Under the pieces are notes generated by a model that saw only the letters and a list, made by a program, of their open reading frames with translations, was not told the DNA's origin and did not search any database. A stretch of 64,000 nt of DNA from Metarhizium brunneum (Eukaryota; Ascomycota; Sordariomycetes; Hypocreales; Clavicipitaceae). Made by a program: the position numbers and the translations under genes. The stretch's first letter is position 1. The number at the start of each line of letters is the position of its first letter. Below, piece by piece: positions 33,543 to 44,200 of this stretch. The stretch is from NCBI RefSeq assembly GCF_013426205.1, contig NC_089422.1, positions 7,591,001-7,655,000 of the forward strand, in the 5' to 3' direction.

Positions 33543-36174
33543 TCAGAGCGCCAACAAATCGCCGTTACTCCCTGCCCCTTGCGCTGGTTGCAGCACAGCT
33601 TGTGGTGCATGAGCACTGACAACATAGCCCGTCATATTCCCGCTGCCGCCGCCAAACATATCCTCGCCTTGGTCTAATGTCATCGCCGCCATTTGCGTTC
33701 CAATACTGGAAAAGTATGCGTCTGCATCGCTGACTGCTTGCGACAGGTTGCCCTCCCCGTTGGCAGGGGCGGCATTACGACTCCTCAAGTCAATATTTGT
33801 AGGCTGCCCGCCACGACCAAACATGCTGATGCTCTTTTGATTATCTGCATCCACCAGCAAATTCTGCTTTTGCAACGCAGGTGATTCTTGAAGTTTCCGT
33901 GGGCGCGCTGACCGGAAGACTGTCTGGACTGGTTTGAGGTATATGGTTGCCAGGGTTCCGACATTGAGACACATTTCCTCCAAGGTCGGCGCTTCTAACC
34001 TCTCTGCTTCAGCAGTGATCGGCGGCTTGTCCCCCATGACGATCTGCTTCGCTGCGTTCATGTCTGTTGACAACAGTCGCCAATACATGTACGCTCGATC
34101 ACGTAAGTCGGGGTTGTCTGTCTCCTCAGTCGCCCATTTCAAAACCCTCGGAACCAGTTCTTGGGCTCTGGTTGGTCTTTGAATGAATAGCTTCACCGTG
34201 GCTGTCAGGAGAGCCAGTTGAACCTCAACAGGCTCCTCTGAGAATGTATAGAGAAAGTCCTCCAGAAGTGCATCACTATTCTCAATACGATCGGCGTACT
34301 GTCCAATAACCCAGACCATTGCAGCCTTGGCCTCTGGTTCATCTAACGAATCGAGATGCTCGCACAAGGTGCCGATGATGGACTCGTACTGATTGGGGTA
34401 TTTCCTGAAAATATTCTTGATGACCACTGTCGCCTCCTGAACAATGTACGTGACTTTCGTTGAGACAAGCTCCAATAGAAGGTCAATACACCGCTTAGCC
34501 GCTGGTTCAATCTTTATAGCCAACTTTCCTATCGCACGAACGGCCTTTCGAACAAAGTGAACGTCAATTTCCGTCGCGTATTCTCGCAGCTCGGTCAGCA
34601 CCTCATCAATATTGTTTTCATTGGCAAGCATGAAAATGAGTTCCAGTTTCGTGACTTTGACGTAGATTGGGTCATTGTATTTACAGAAAAATACTCGGAT
34701 ATCGTTCTTTAGCACCTCGGGTCGTCGTTGTAAGATCAACAGGGCATTTCTAAGCGCCAGGTACTGGACTTCAGGGCCTTTGGCGAGAAGAGTAACTAAT
34801 GGTGGCGAAAGCTTTCTGCAAAGTGTAGTGATTTGCTTTTGGTCTGCAATGTAATTCAACAGGTACAGAATAACGCGGATGCATGTCAACACAACAGATG
34901 AATTTGAGTGTGAGAGGCGTGGTGCAATGCGCTCCGCCAGCAAAGCAGCTTCGCCTGTTTCCTGTGGCACATAGGACATTAACGCCTCAAGAATGTACGT
35001 TTGACCCCATCTATTCCTGTGTTAACATGGTTCAACTCCACCAGGATTTGGGATTTTGTCAAGCCACCTACTCTGAGCAATCAGGCAAGATTGCCACCAT
35101 TTTTGATGCATTGCTATAATCAATAGTGAGCTTAATAGCATCACTTCTTTCCCAGATGTCCATCAGTCCCGCCAACGCACTAGCAACAACGGTAGGATTA
35201 TCATCACGTAGCAGAGAGTTTAGTCTATCGATAAGGTCCGAGCGTTCAACCATTTGTCGGTCGTGGTCGTAAAGTTTGGCAACGCAGAAGGCTGCTGTTT
35301 TGCGGACGTATGGATCGTTGTCGCGCAGCATATGCTTTACGATAGGAACTGTTGCTTCGACAAACTCTTTGACGTGTATATATGACATTGTTCGCAGTGC
35401 GAGGGCTCGTACTAAAGGATTTTGGTCTTCCATGTCCTAATAGAAAGTCAGCATCATCTTTTCCATCTCGCAGAGTTGAGGTGTCAATTACATTTTCCAG
35501 CACCGGAATGGCCTTGACGGCAATTTCCGGTCGTACTCGAGCATAGTTGACCAGGTATAAGAAGCACCTAGACGTTGTTAGTCGCGACATGGCTTGGCCA
35601 ATGCTAGGCGTGTTGGCTTCGTACATCTTCTTGATTTCCAAGCTGGGAATGTGCATGCAGGCAATTATGTCCGGAAACAGCGCCACCATATCGTTATTGC
35701 TCATCGTCATGTTCGCAACGATTCTCTTGAGGGCAACTTTTTTTATCGCATAATTCTTATCCTTCTTGCCGCCGCTGTTCAGCTCGAGTCGCAGCTCGGC
35801 TACTTTGCCCTGTGGAGTTCTTAGTCTATCGAATGCCAACGGTGGCATGTACATTGGGAACACAGCCATCATCTCGCAATGGGCAGAGGATCAGGTGCGC
35901 AGGGTATAGGAAGCATATTATGAGCAAGACAAAGGCACGGAGGGCGCTGCGATGTCGCCACTGCACTTCCAATACAGGTTATTAAGCGATGTAGAGGGGT
36001 CAGTTGAGTGTCAAAGTGACAGCGGTCAGGAGTCTTTCCCGGGGGCAAGTAAAGGATAAGGTCGCAAGGTGGTAGAAAACAAAGTAGGGAGAGCAAATGT
36101 ATGACAGAAGAAGATGGGAGCAAGCTTACTCGAGCAAACAGCTTTGAATCCCCGCCACTGTCTTTAGAAGACAT
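33543..36174 (-). CDS. APL2: AP-1 complex subunit beta (beta-adaptin)
   Basis: Large subunit of the clathrin adaptor that sorts cargo at the trans-Golgi and endosomes. Five exons (36174-36130, 35809-35625, 35567-35492, 35436-35072, 35016-33543) give 714 aa. After MSSKDSGGDSKLFAR the trunk begins with GKVAELRLELNSGGKKDKNY, then IVANMTMSNNDMVALFPDI, NPLVRALALRTMSYIHV and WGQTYILEALMSYVPQ, all standard for beta-adaptins. The trunk ends near residue 600 and the tail is short, lacking the C-terminal ear of AP-2 beta. The length matches yeast Apl2, so AP-1 is preferred over AP-2. Intron 2 (35568-35624) is 57 nt and stop-free in frame, so retention would insert 19 residues. Intron 1 is 320 nt and carries an alternative in-frame ATG. 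Confidence 0.9.
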
Positions 36175-37132
36175 GGTGGTGGTAGCTGGCGGTTGTGGTT
36201 ATATGGCGCGATGACCCAGGACACCTGGTTACCAGGTTACAAATTACGTAGCAAACACAGTTGGCCTGTGGTGGTGGTGGTCTGCTCTTCGTCTCGGCGA
36301 TAGGAGTGAATGCCGCTTCGTCACGCGACGCAAAATGCTGATGGACGTGCCGGTCGCCGGGACTCACTCGTCCACACCACCCAAAGGAGGCTGGTTTTCG
36401 CCCAGTGTATGCTTCGATGATCAATGGTCACAAACGTCAAATGTTGATAGGGCGGCACGCCCGGTTGGGAGATCCAACCAGTCAAGAAGAGATACGACCG
36501 CACAGTCTGTTGCTGTTGGCGATGGAGGGGGGGAAATCGTCACATGTAGCTTCAAGGGAAACTTTGCGCCGGCGGACCAACCCTTGTCGTGCTGTCAATA
36601 GAAACGTCGTGATGAGATGAACCCAAGCGTATGAAATTGGCAGCACTAAGGCCTTGGGTCGAGAATGGTGTGGTTCAACTTCGCCGCGTTCGTAACGACA
36701 ACCAGTTGACAAGAGAGCAGGTTATAATTGTAGCCGAGTTCTCGTTCCGTCAAGCCCGAGTCGAAAGGGGTACTCGAACCAGCAGTGCCAACGTGCCGGC
36801 GTCTGCGCTCAAGCTCAAGTGCTGCCAACTTGAACGTTGTACATATACTGTCGACTGGACCTGTACCAGCCTGAGTCAGGGTTCTAGACCCCACTGTAAA
36901 GTAACCGAGCAGACACTGAGCAGTCGCATGTCCACTGAGACCATGCTGGAGCTGCCTATTTTCGGAGCACAGAGAATCCAAGGCGCTATCGATAAGGACC
37001 CACGTGCCGGAGCCACCAGTTGATACATCAACGGCGGACGCCTACTCAACGCGGTGTCTAGGCCTCAACCTCCATCGTTACTCCCACTGCAACAATCAAT
37101 CGAGCCGCTTCGCGTCTACGTCTGCAATAGCA
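36175..37132. promoter_or_regulatory. Divergent promoter region, AP-1 beta / EMC4
   Basis: 958 bp between the two start codons. No TACTCCGTA motif and no supported open frame. A GGTGGTGG-rich patch lies near 36260-36290. Confidence 0.5.
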
Positions 37133-37880
37133 ATGTCTACACCAGACTCAAACGTTCCCACCTGGGTTTCGCAGCTGCGCTCACCTCCAGGTGCCAAAGC
37201 CAGGGTCCCAGGCGTCCCCGACCCCATTGGCTTCTCCTCAGGCCCGTCGGGCTCCAAGGTACGTTCGCAACTCGGGAGGCATGGCGAATTGCCCGTGCTC
37301 TCCTCGTTATCTTCAACCTCATTTCTCTCCATTATATATTAATGATCAATGAACCAGAAACCCAACAAGGATGGGAAAAGCCAACCTCCTCGAAAGGCAC
37401 CCACTGGCGAAGAAATGGAAACCCTCAAGCTTAAAAAGGCATGGGAGGTCGCCCTCGGTCCCGTCAAAGCACTTCCCATGACCGTCATCATGATGTACAT
37501 GTCCGGCAACTCGCTCCAAATTTTCAGCATCATGATGGTCTTTATGGCATTCAAGAACCCCATCGCAGGCTTGATGGCTACCAATCAGGCCTTTGAACGA
37601 TTCAATACCGAGAAAAACGCCGCTCAGATGTTGCAAACGAAGTTGGTGTATGTGGCGATGCAGCTTGTTGCGCTGGGAGTGGGTATTTGGAAGGTGAACT
37701 CAATGGGGCTGTTGCCGTAAGTACCTGCCGTAGCGTTTGGATGCCTCGCTGGATTTATACCGGGGCTGTAGAAGGACATTTTTAGGCTAACATGGTCATT
37801 CTGGCAGGACGACGAGATCAGATTGGTTAATGTGGGAGTCATTGAGGGAATCTGTGGACAAGGCTATCACTGCATTGTAG
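37133..37880 (+). CDS. EMC4: ER membrane protein complex subunit 4 (EMC4)
   Basis: Subunit of the EMC insertase, which inserts tail-anchored and some multi-pass proteins into the ER membrane. Three exons (37133-37258, 37358-37716, 37808-37880) give 185 aa, close to the 183 aa of the human protein. The start MSTPDSNVPTWVSQLRSP precedes a short basic stretch. The core is TLKLKKAWEVALGPVKALPM followed by membrane segments MTVIMMYMSGNSLQIFSIMM, VFMAFKNPIAGLMA and LVYVAMQLVALGVGIWKV. The C-terminus GLLPTTRSDWLMWE is typical of the family and is completed across the last intron (GTAAGT donor). It converges with the MFS gene, 268 bp from stop to stop. Confidence 0.93.
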
Positions 37881-38148
37881 CGGTTTCGGTATGTACTATC
37901 ACCAACGAGATGAAACCCGTGTCAAAAGCGGAACAAAAAGAAACAAGGAAAACAAAAGACGGACAATATATTTGAATAAATGTCCTCGCTCCCGCTATGC
38001 TAAGTCTCTGTGGTATGGTATCTTTTACATTCCCCGCCTGCATGTTGAGACGGAAATTGTCATTATCATCAATTCATCAATTGGTTGCTTAAAATGCTCG
38101 GCCACAGCGTCACCTGCCTTTCCAGTCTCGCATCGTCTTGGCAAGAGT

Positions 38149-39882
38149 CTAGTTGTCTTGCTTGTCTGCCTTTTGCCTTGCCCTCTCTGCCCTCCAGCGA
38201 GGACCACGCTTCTCCAGAACGCGCAACCCAGGTAGGCATGCGACCATCAGCAAAGCCAACAAGGTGAATGTCCAGCCGCGGCCCATGGCATCAAACATTT
38301 GGTCGACGATGGCGGTGGCGGCAGCGCCAGAAAGACATCGGGTCAGATTGTTGGCTGCGGCGGCCGTGGCCGGTGCGTCCTCGTTGAGGTCGACCAGCAG
38401 CGTGTTGAGGACACCAAACGACGACGGCACCAGCATGCCGACAATGAAGAGCAGGACCAGCGGCACAGCCACGGTTGTTTCGGCCTCCAGCGACCACCCC
38501 CATCCGATGAGGGCAGCCGCTCCAACGGTAATGGCAGGATACAGGGGCTGTATGCGAGCAGACTCAATGGGGAAACTGAGCATGTCCTCTCCCCTCTTGC
38601 GGCTCGTCGCCATGCCCAACTTCTTGGCGATGCGGGCAAAGTTTCGGTCGAGAATGTGCCCCTGCAGCAGCATGACCATGCAGCAGCCCACGCCATAGGG
38701 GAGGTAGCAGAGGCCTACCTCGAGGTCGTCGTACTCGTAGATTTCCTTGAAGAGGATGGAGAGCGTGGCACCAATGAGGATGAAGTTGACGTACATGATG
38801 GCGGATATGAAGAGGATGAGCCCCTCTTCCTTTTGGAAGACGATGGAAAGAGTGCGCAGGGGATTCGGCACGCGAATCTTGACCTTGGGCGCCGACGCTG
38901 GCCTCTGGTTGACGCCGCCCGGCCGCAGGAGATCAATCACCGTCATGTTCCATCTTGGCGGCGGCACAGAGCCGTTGCCGACAACATTGCGACATGTTTC
39001 CGGCACAGACAAGACCCATGGGATGAGCCACACGAAGACGAAGATGGCACAGAACCAGAAGATGGAGGGCCATCCAAGCTCATGGCTTAGAACGCCGCCC
39101 AGGACCGGCCCGACGGCAGGGCCAAAGTTGACGCCCGCGCCGACAAGTCCCATGTAGCGGCCGCGTTCTTCGCTGGAAGCAATGTCAGCAACAACGGCAT
39201 ACGCCAGGGCGAGGGTGCCGCTGCTGCCGGCTGACTGCAGGCAGCGCAGGACCAAGAGAGCAGTGTAGTCGCGCTGCAAGGCCAGTCCGATGTTGGCAAA
39301 CAAGTAAATGGTAAAGGCCAGCGTGAATGCTGGACGGCGACCTGCTGTATCGCCAAAGTCGCCAAATATGGTGGGCGCCAGCCCCTGGAAGATCATGTAA
39401 GTGGTCAAGGTGAGGTTGATCAAGGCGATTGACACGTTGAGGTCGTCGGCAACGGAGTCCAGCGCAGGAAAATAGACGTTGGCCGTCATTGGCGAGATGA
39501 CGCTGGCAATGGTGACCATGGTAGTAATCCATATCTTGGTCCGGCGTGGGAAGGCACTGTACGGCGCGCTGGCAACGCGAGACACAGCCTCGACATCATG
39601 TGAACCCGTGAGGACCTGGCTGGCCGGGACGGTTGCCATCTTTTCGAGAATGGCGGTGGGCACACGGTGCAGGTCAGGTTGGTGAACGACTTGGGGTGGC
39701 GGTGGTGACGATGGTGTTGACGGCGTCGATACAGCCCGTGATACCGGCTCTGCCCTCAAGCTTGGCTCTGCCGCCGGCGCCGCGTCCACCGGGTCCGTGG
39801 CGGCGACGGCCCTCTGGCAATCCGGGTCGGACACGGGACCATTGGGTTCCCTCTCATGTTTCATTGCCGCAAACGAGAGCAA
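38149..39882 (-). CDS. MFS drug:H+ antiporter, DHA1/QDR type
   Basis: Single-exon 577-aa plasma-membrane transporter of the 12-TM DHA1 group. After a Pro/Ser/Ala-rich N-terminus of about 110 residues, TM1 begins IWITTMVTIASVISPMTANV. Motif A is GDFGDTAGRRPAF after TM2, and the antiporter motif C is seen in GAGVNFGPAVGPVLGG (TM5). The C-terminal half includes ILIGATLSILFKEI and a TM11-12 region ending VACLPGLRVLEKRGPRWRAE. The start SPMTANVYFPALD and the block QSAGSSGTLALAYAVVADI match the quinidine-resistance (QDR) branch. Substrates cannot be told; relatives export azoles, quinidine, polyamines or amino acids. A second in-frame ATG (39864) could be used. No biosynthetic genes lie nearby. Confidence 0.88.
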   Translation of the reverse strand: MLSFAAMKHEREPNGPVSDPDCQRAVAATDPVDAAPAAEPSLRAEPVSRAVSTPSTPSSPPPPQVVHQPDLHRVPTAILEKMATVPASQVLTGSHDVEAVSRVASAPYSAFPRRTKIWITTMVTIASVISPMTANVYFPALDSVADDLNVSIALINLTLTTYMIFQGLAPTIFGDFGDTAGRRPAFTLAFTIYLFANIGLALQRDYTALLVLRCLQSAGSSGTLALAYAVVADIASSEERGRYMGLVGAGVNFGPAVGPVLGGVLSHELGWPSIFWFCAIFVFVWLIPWVLSVPETCRNVVGNGSVPPPRWNMTVIDLLRPGGVNQRPASAPKVKIRVPNPLRTLSIVFQKEEGLILFISAIMYVNFILIGATLSILFKEIYEYDDLEVGLCYLPYGVGCCMVMLLQGHILDRNFARIAKKLGMATSRKRGEDMLSFPIESARIQPLYPAITVGAAALIGWGWSLEAETTVAVPLVLLFIVGMLVPSSFGVLNTLLVDLNEDAPATAAAANNLTRCLSGAAATAIVDQMFDAMGRGWTFTLLALLMVACLPGLRVLEKRGPRWRAERARQKADKQDN

Positions 39883-41165
39883 TGGACGACGACCCCATGA
39901 CCTGTATTATGCATACACTGGAGAGAAGAGGCTTGAGGACGGGAGGAGAGGGACAGGCAAGGTATTAAAAATAAACCAGAGTGGGAGCCAGCTTCGGGCC
40001 CGGCGCCATATCGGCAGCACCAGCTGTGGGGAGAGATTGTCTGTGTTGTCTGGTGGTTTGACTCAGGCCCGGCCACTTGGTAATATGGGGACATGGACGT
40101 CCAAGTGGATGACGTCCGGTGATAAAGTCCGTGTCGTCGTCTTGCATTTCCGACTTTGGGTTTGTTGTATGTACATACATACGTAAGTTTGATTAGCGTC
40201 AAAGTCAACGTCCCGTCTTGTCTCGTCTGGCCGGGCGTCTTCATTGTCCCAGCTTTGCCAGAGCGGCTGCCAGCAAGAAGATTGAACCGAGTGTGAAGCG
40301 TCGAATGACGACTTGCAAGTAGTGCTCGGTCGACTTCCGTTGATTTTTGGCGCTTGCCAACAGACAGTCTGGACAAGTCCTTTTCCCGCCTGGTGGCGCA
40401 CGGCCAGGTTCCGAGCATCAAAAGGGTCTGGTACTCGGTACTTGTGAGGCAGCCAAGGACCGGGACGGCGAACTTGTCTCAGTATTTAGGCGATGGAGTG
40501 GGAGAGATGGAAAAAAAAGAGCGTACTGAACCCACTCAAGCACCTGCGAGTAGCCATATTGCGAGCAATTTGATGCGGCCAGACAACTGCACCAAACGTC
40601 CACAGTGATAACCTTGCCTCCAGGTGTTGGGGGGCTTCTGTCGCCTGCATGCCTCTAGAACGAATCCAACCAATGACTCGACGGGAACCAAATTGATACT
40701 CGAAGCTAGGGCTAAATTAAGCATGCCATGAACTCTTTCCGACCACCCACCCGTTGCCGATCGCAGCTTCAGTTCGTTCGAGATTGGAATGAAATTTATG
40801 CCGAGTGGATGGAACAACTACCGCCACCGGCGTGATGGAGTCTCATTGATGCCACTCTGAGTTTGATTTTTTTTTGTCCCTCCCTTCTAACTTGTCAAGC
40901 GAGGTCTATACGAAGTAGTACACCTAACATGAATGTCAGAGCCGCATCTGGCGGGAAATCGGGCTCAAGGCTCCGCGTCATCACAACTTGCACCTGGGTC
41001 GATACACTGTGTAATGACTAAGCAGCATTTGGAGAGCTCCCACCTTACACCTTACACCTTACGTAGCCAATCTCATCCCACCCGACTGCTATCGTGACAG
41101 CACCACAAGCCACGCAGTTGCGCTGCATACAAAGGAGCTACCCGGCATTATTGTGCCGGTCAACC
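39883..41165. promoter_or_regulatory. Divergent promoter region, MFS transporter / ER t-SNARE
   Basis: 1.3 kb without a supported gene. It contains a GTATGTACATAC palindrome (40167-40178), TACTCGGTAC-type variants (about 40432) and a 7-bp tandem repeat (41042-41062). Confidence 0.55.
41042..41062. repeat. 7-bp tandem repeat (ACCTTAC), 3 copies
   Basis: Three perfect copies read directly, about 100 bp upstream of the t-SNARE start codon. Confidence 0.9.
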
Positions 41166-42384
41166 ATGGCTTTCTCGGCGGCATCCCATCTCCCGTCCAC
41201 AGACCTGACCGACGACTTCAATCATGCACTGCAAAAGCACAACGCCGCACCTACATCAGGCAAAGCTGCTCTCGACGTCGACGTACTCGAAGGCTTTGTC
41301 AAAGAGGCATATCGCATAGTCAGTCCGCCCTTGCGAGGAAATTCCCATCACCCCAATTGCTAATCCCAATGTGTTGGCTACAGAACTCGCACATTACCAG
41401 CTTGCACAAGGAACTCAGGGATGTCCGACAGGCATACCTATCGACAGCCCAGCCGCGGAGGACACCTGGCCGCACGGCTCATGGCCCGCCCCAGGTTTTG
41501 ACCGATCGCGAGCGGGAAGACGTCGACGTCAATGCGAAGCAAATGATTAGAGAGCTCAACGCGAGCATCCGTGGCCTGGAAGACGCCGAGCAGCTTCGCC
41601 GAGAGACGGAATCAGCCCTCATTCGGAAAAAGTATGCGAGCGGCTTTAGTGCCTTGAGTTCCTGGGCCTCGGGCGGCAGCATCTCAAGCAGGTCGCCAGA
41701 ACACGCAGCGGCGGAAGCCCAGGCCCAACAAACAGACATGCACCGGGATGGCATACTGTGGTACTTGCGACAGAGGTTGGAGCTGTGCTGTCGCACGCAG
41801 CAGGACATGATGGAGACGAGGTTGACGAGAGAAGTGGAAAAGTCTCGCGGCATGCTATCCCCTCCGGTCGGAGATTTCGCGCCCTTTCCGCCCGTGTCGA
41901 AACAGGCGTTTATGGCGGCCGCCATTTCTGAAGACCCGGCCTTGGCAGGCGAGACGGCCACTCAGGCGTCTGCACTCACCCAGGGCCTGACCGAGGAGCA
42001 GTTGCAAATGTTTGAGGAAGGCAATCAGGACATGATGCAGCACTACGAAAGCACGTTGGACAAGGTCAGGTATGTGCCGTCACCCACAATTCTTTTCAGT
42101 AGGGTGTCTCTTCGTGTCTTGTTTTGTTAACGTAGTGTGGCAGAACTGCAGAAAAGTCGCTGGTCGAGATTTCCGAGCTTCAGTCCCTTCTGGTCAACAA
42201 TCTAGAGATCCAATCCGAGCACATTGAGCAGCTTGTCACGAACTCTTTATCAACTGCGGAGAACATTGGCGGAGGTAACAAGCAGCTGGAGAAGGCTACG
42301 AAACGTCCCAGCACGGCACGCTATACCTTCTTTGCGGCCAGCGGGTTGTGTGCTTTCCTGGTGCTGTGGGACCTCATCATATGA
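41166..42384 (+). CDS. UFE1: ER t-SNARE, syntaxin-18/Ufe1 family
   Basis: Qa-SNARE of the ER that accepts retrograde COPI vesicles from the Golgi. Exons 41166-41318, 41384-42069 and 42144-42384 give 359 aa. The start MAFSAASHLPSTDLTDDFNH opens a syntaxin-18-type N-terminal helical domain (DLTDDFNHALQKHN, VLEGFVKEAYRINSHITSL). The SNARE helix is near residues 285-335 (EKSLVEISELQSLLVNNLEI, QSEHIEQLVTNS), with a Gln at the expected zero layer. The tail anchor is TARYTFFAASGLCAFLVLWD followed by LII at the very end. Intron 1 uses a GTCAGT donor, less usual than the others but the only frame-restoring choice I find. An upstream in-frame ATG (41094) adds 24 residues not expected in the family. Confidence 0.87.
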
Positions 42385-44200
42385 AGGAAGGGCTGGGCTT
42401 GCCGACGTTGACTATAAGAATCTAGCAACAGAATCTCGCTCGGACTTGGAGATGAGGAGGTGACTGCGAGCCGAGCATGTTGATTAAAAGAGAAGCCATC
42501 TCCGTTTAAGAAGTAGTGTGGACTATAATACAGAGTCGCTACGGTGCCGGGCGGGGAACATGTGAAGGAAGACGGGCCCCTTTGTCGAGTTATGTATTGC
42601 TCCTTGCATGTGTGGGGGACTTTGAAATGGTTGATGAGCCACCCCCAGATTTTTTCCAACCCCAGATTCAGACTCGCAGACTCGGGGACGTCGATCCACT
42701 CCCCATGAAAAAGTTCAAGGTCATGGGGACAGTAGTATCTGCAAGTTTCAGATATCAATGTACATGCATCTAAGTACATACGTTAAATAGTGCACGGTGG
42801 CTTTTGCCTACCTTTGCAGTGGGACGTTCATAAGTTTCTGGGGGCCGTTGCCACCCGTTCATCTCGGAAAGGCGCGGGGCCGCGGGCTCCTAACCTGGGA
42901 GAGCGCGCTCCGTGGGCAGCGAAGCAGAAAGGTACATGTATCAATTGGTCATTACTTAGAGACAATGGTCAGGAGACCGGAGAAGGGGTGCCAGGCCATG
43001 GCGGGCGAAGCCGGGGAAGTGTGGGTATACCAAGACGAGAGATAAGTCATAAAATTGAATGGACGGCTCGAAGGAGGAGGACACACCGTGCCTGAATAGA
43101 TGATGTTGCGCAGTGCCCGCAGGCAAGCCACGGCAAATTCATGAATGAGCTTAGGAACTTGAGGCGGGCTGCATTACGCATTAGCAAGACGAATTCAGAT
43201 GGTGCATTATTACTATTATTAGTACAGGCATTATTATTCTACATGCCAAGAAGGAATCGCATAAATTTGTAGTTGTGCATTTTGTGTTTTGCAGGATGCT
43301 CCGCGTTCCGTGCCACTCACTGTGCTTGCCATGGCAAAGTGGCACATGTCAGTCAACTGCGCTCCGGGGCCCCGTCTCCCACGGCAGCGGCAAGCGGCAG
43401 CGGCAGCGACCAGACCTGTTTGCTGCTGGCCCTTGGGGCAGAGTCCGACTGTCGAGGCATCATCTGGGCCCGACACCCGCCCCGGCCACACAGGCCACAT
43501 CAACGAGCACTTGCGAGCCCGTGAGAGCCGAAGGGCCTCGGCCAAAACGACGCCCATGCCACGCACAGAAGCGCTGGGGGCTCGGCATCTTTGCCCACCT
43601 GCGGGCCATAAAAGCGCATTCGACCCCCGCGCGCGATGGCGCCGCCCGCCGCTTTCGGGACCTTGAGAGTCGAGACGTCGACGCCGCGATCCTGAACATT
43701 GACTCAACCTGTACGTTCCATGTCCATGTCTGCCACTGGCCCCTCCGAGGGCTGCCGAGCGCTGCATCTGCACCTTTGCGTCTGCCGCCGCCCTCCAAGA
43801 GCCAGCCACTGGTCCTTCCTTGTTGTGCGACAAATGGACGAGGGCGGCTGCAATGACACCCCTGTGCATTCGGACACTGAACATTGACACTTCATACTTG
43901 ACACTTGCCGCGCTGCGTGATCGCTCGAGCTCTGGCTAACCTCCAACAGCCCGCCGCTGCATCCTCTTGCGTGTCTCAACTAGACTAGGCCCTGACCCTT
44001 GCTCTACGGGGTGAAGACCAGAAGCGGCCGTCTTTGTCCTGCGACTGCGACTGCGACTGCGGAAGCTGGAACATTGAAGAAGCGCAGACTACGGACAACG
44101 GAGGAGAATTGGCCTGTCGCCAAGTCCCAGTCGCCCGTCGCCCGTCGCCAGTCACCATCAGCCCATTAGTTATTATAGTCACCCCACTATCCTCGCCATC
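42385..44200. other. Intergenic region upstream of aspartate aminotransferase
   Basis: 1.8 kb with no supported gene. The GC-rich part (43.3-43.9 kb) gives overlapping open frames on both strands with no recognisable domain, typical of GC-rich non-coding DNA. It includes a CTGCGA hexamer repeat (44039-44061) and repeated GTCGCCC units (about 44128-44150) close to the next start. Confidence 0.55.

Noticed and set aside
43275..43856. A 193-codon + frame and an overlapping 218-codon - frame
   Set aside because: Typical of GC-rich non-coding DNA with few stops; Arg/Pro/Ala-rich translations without domains.
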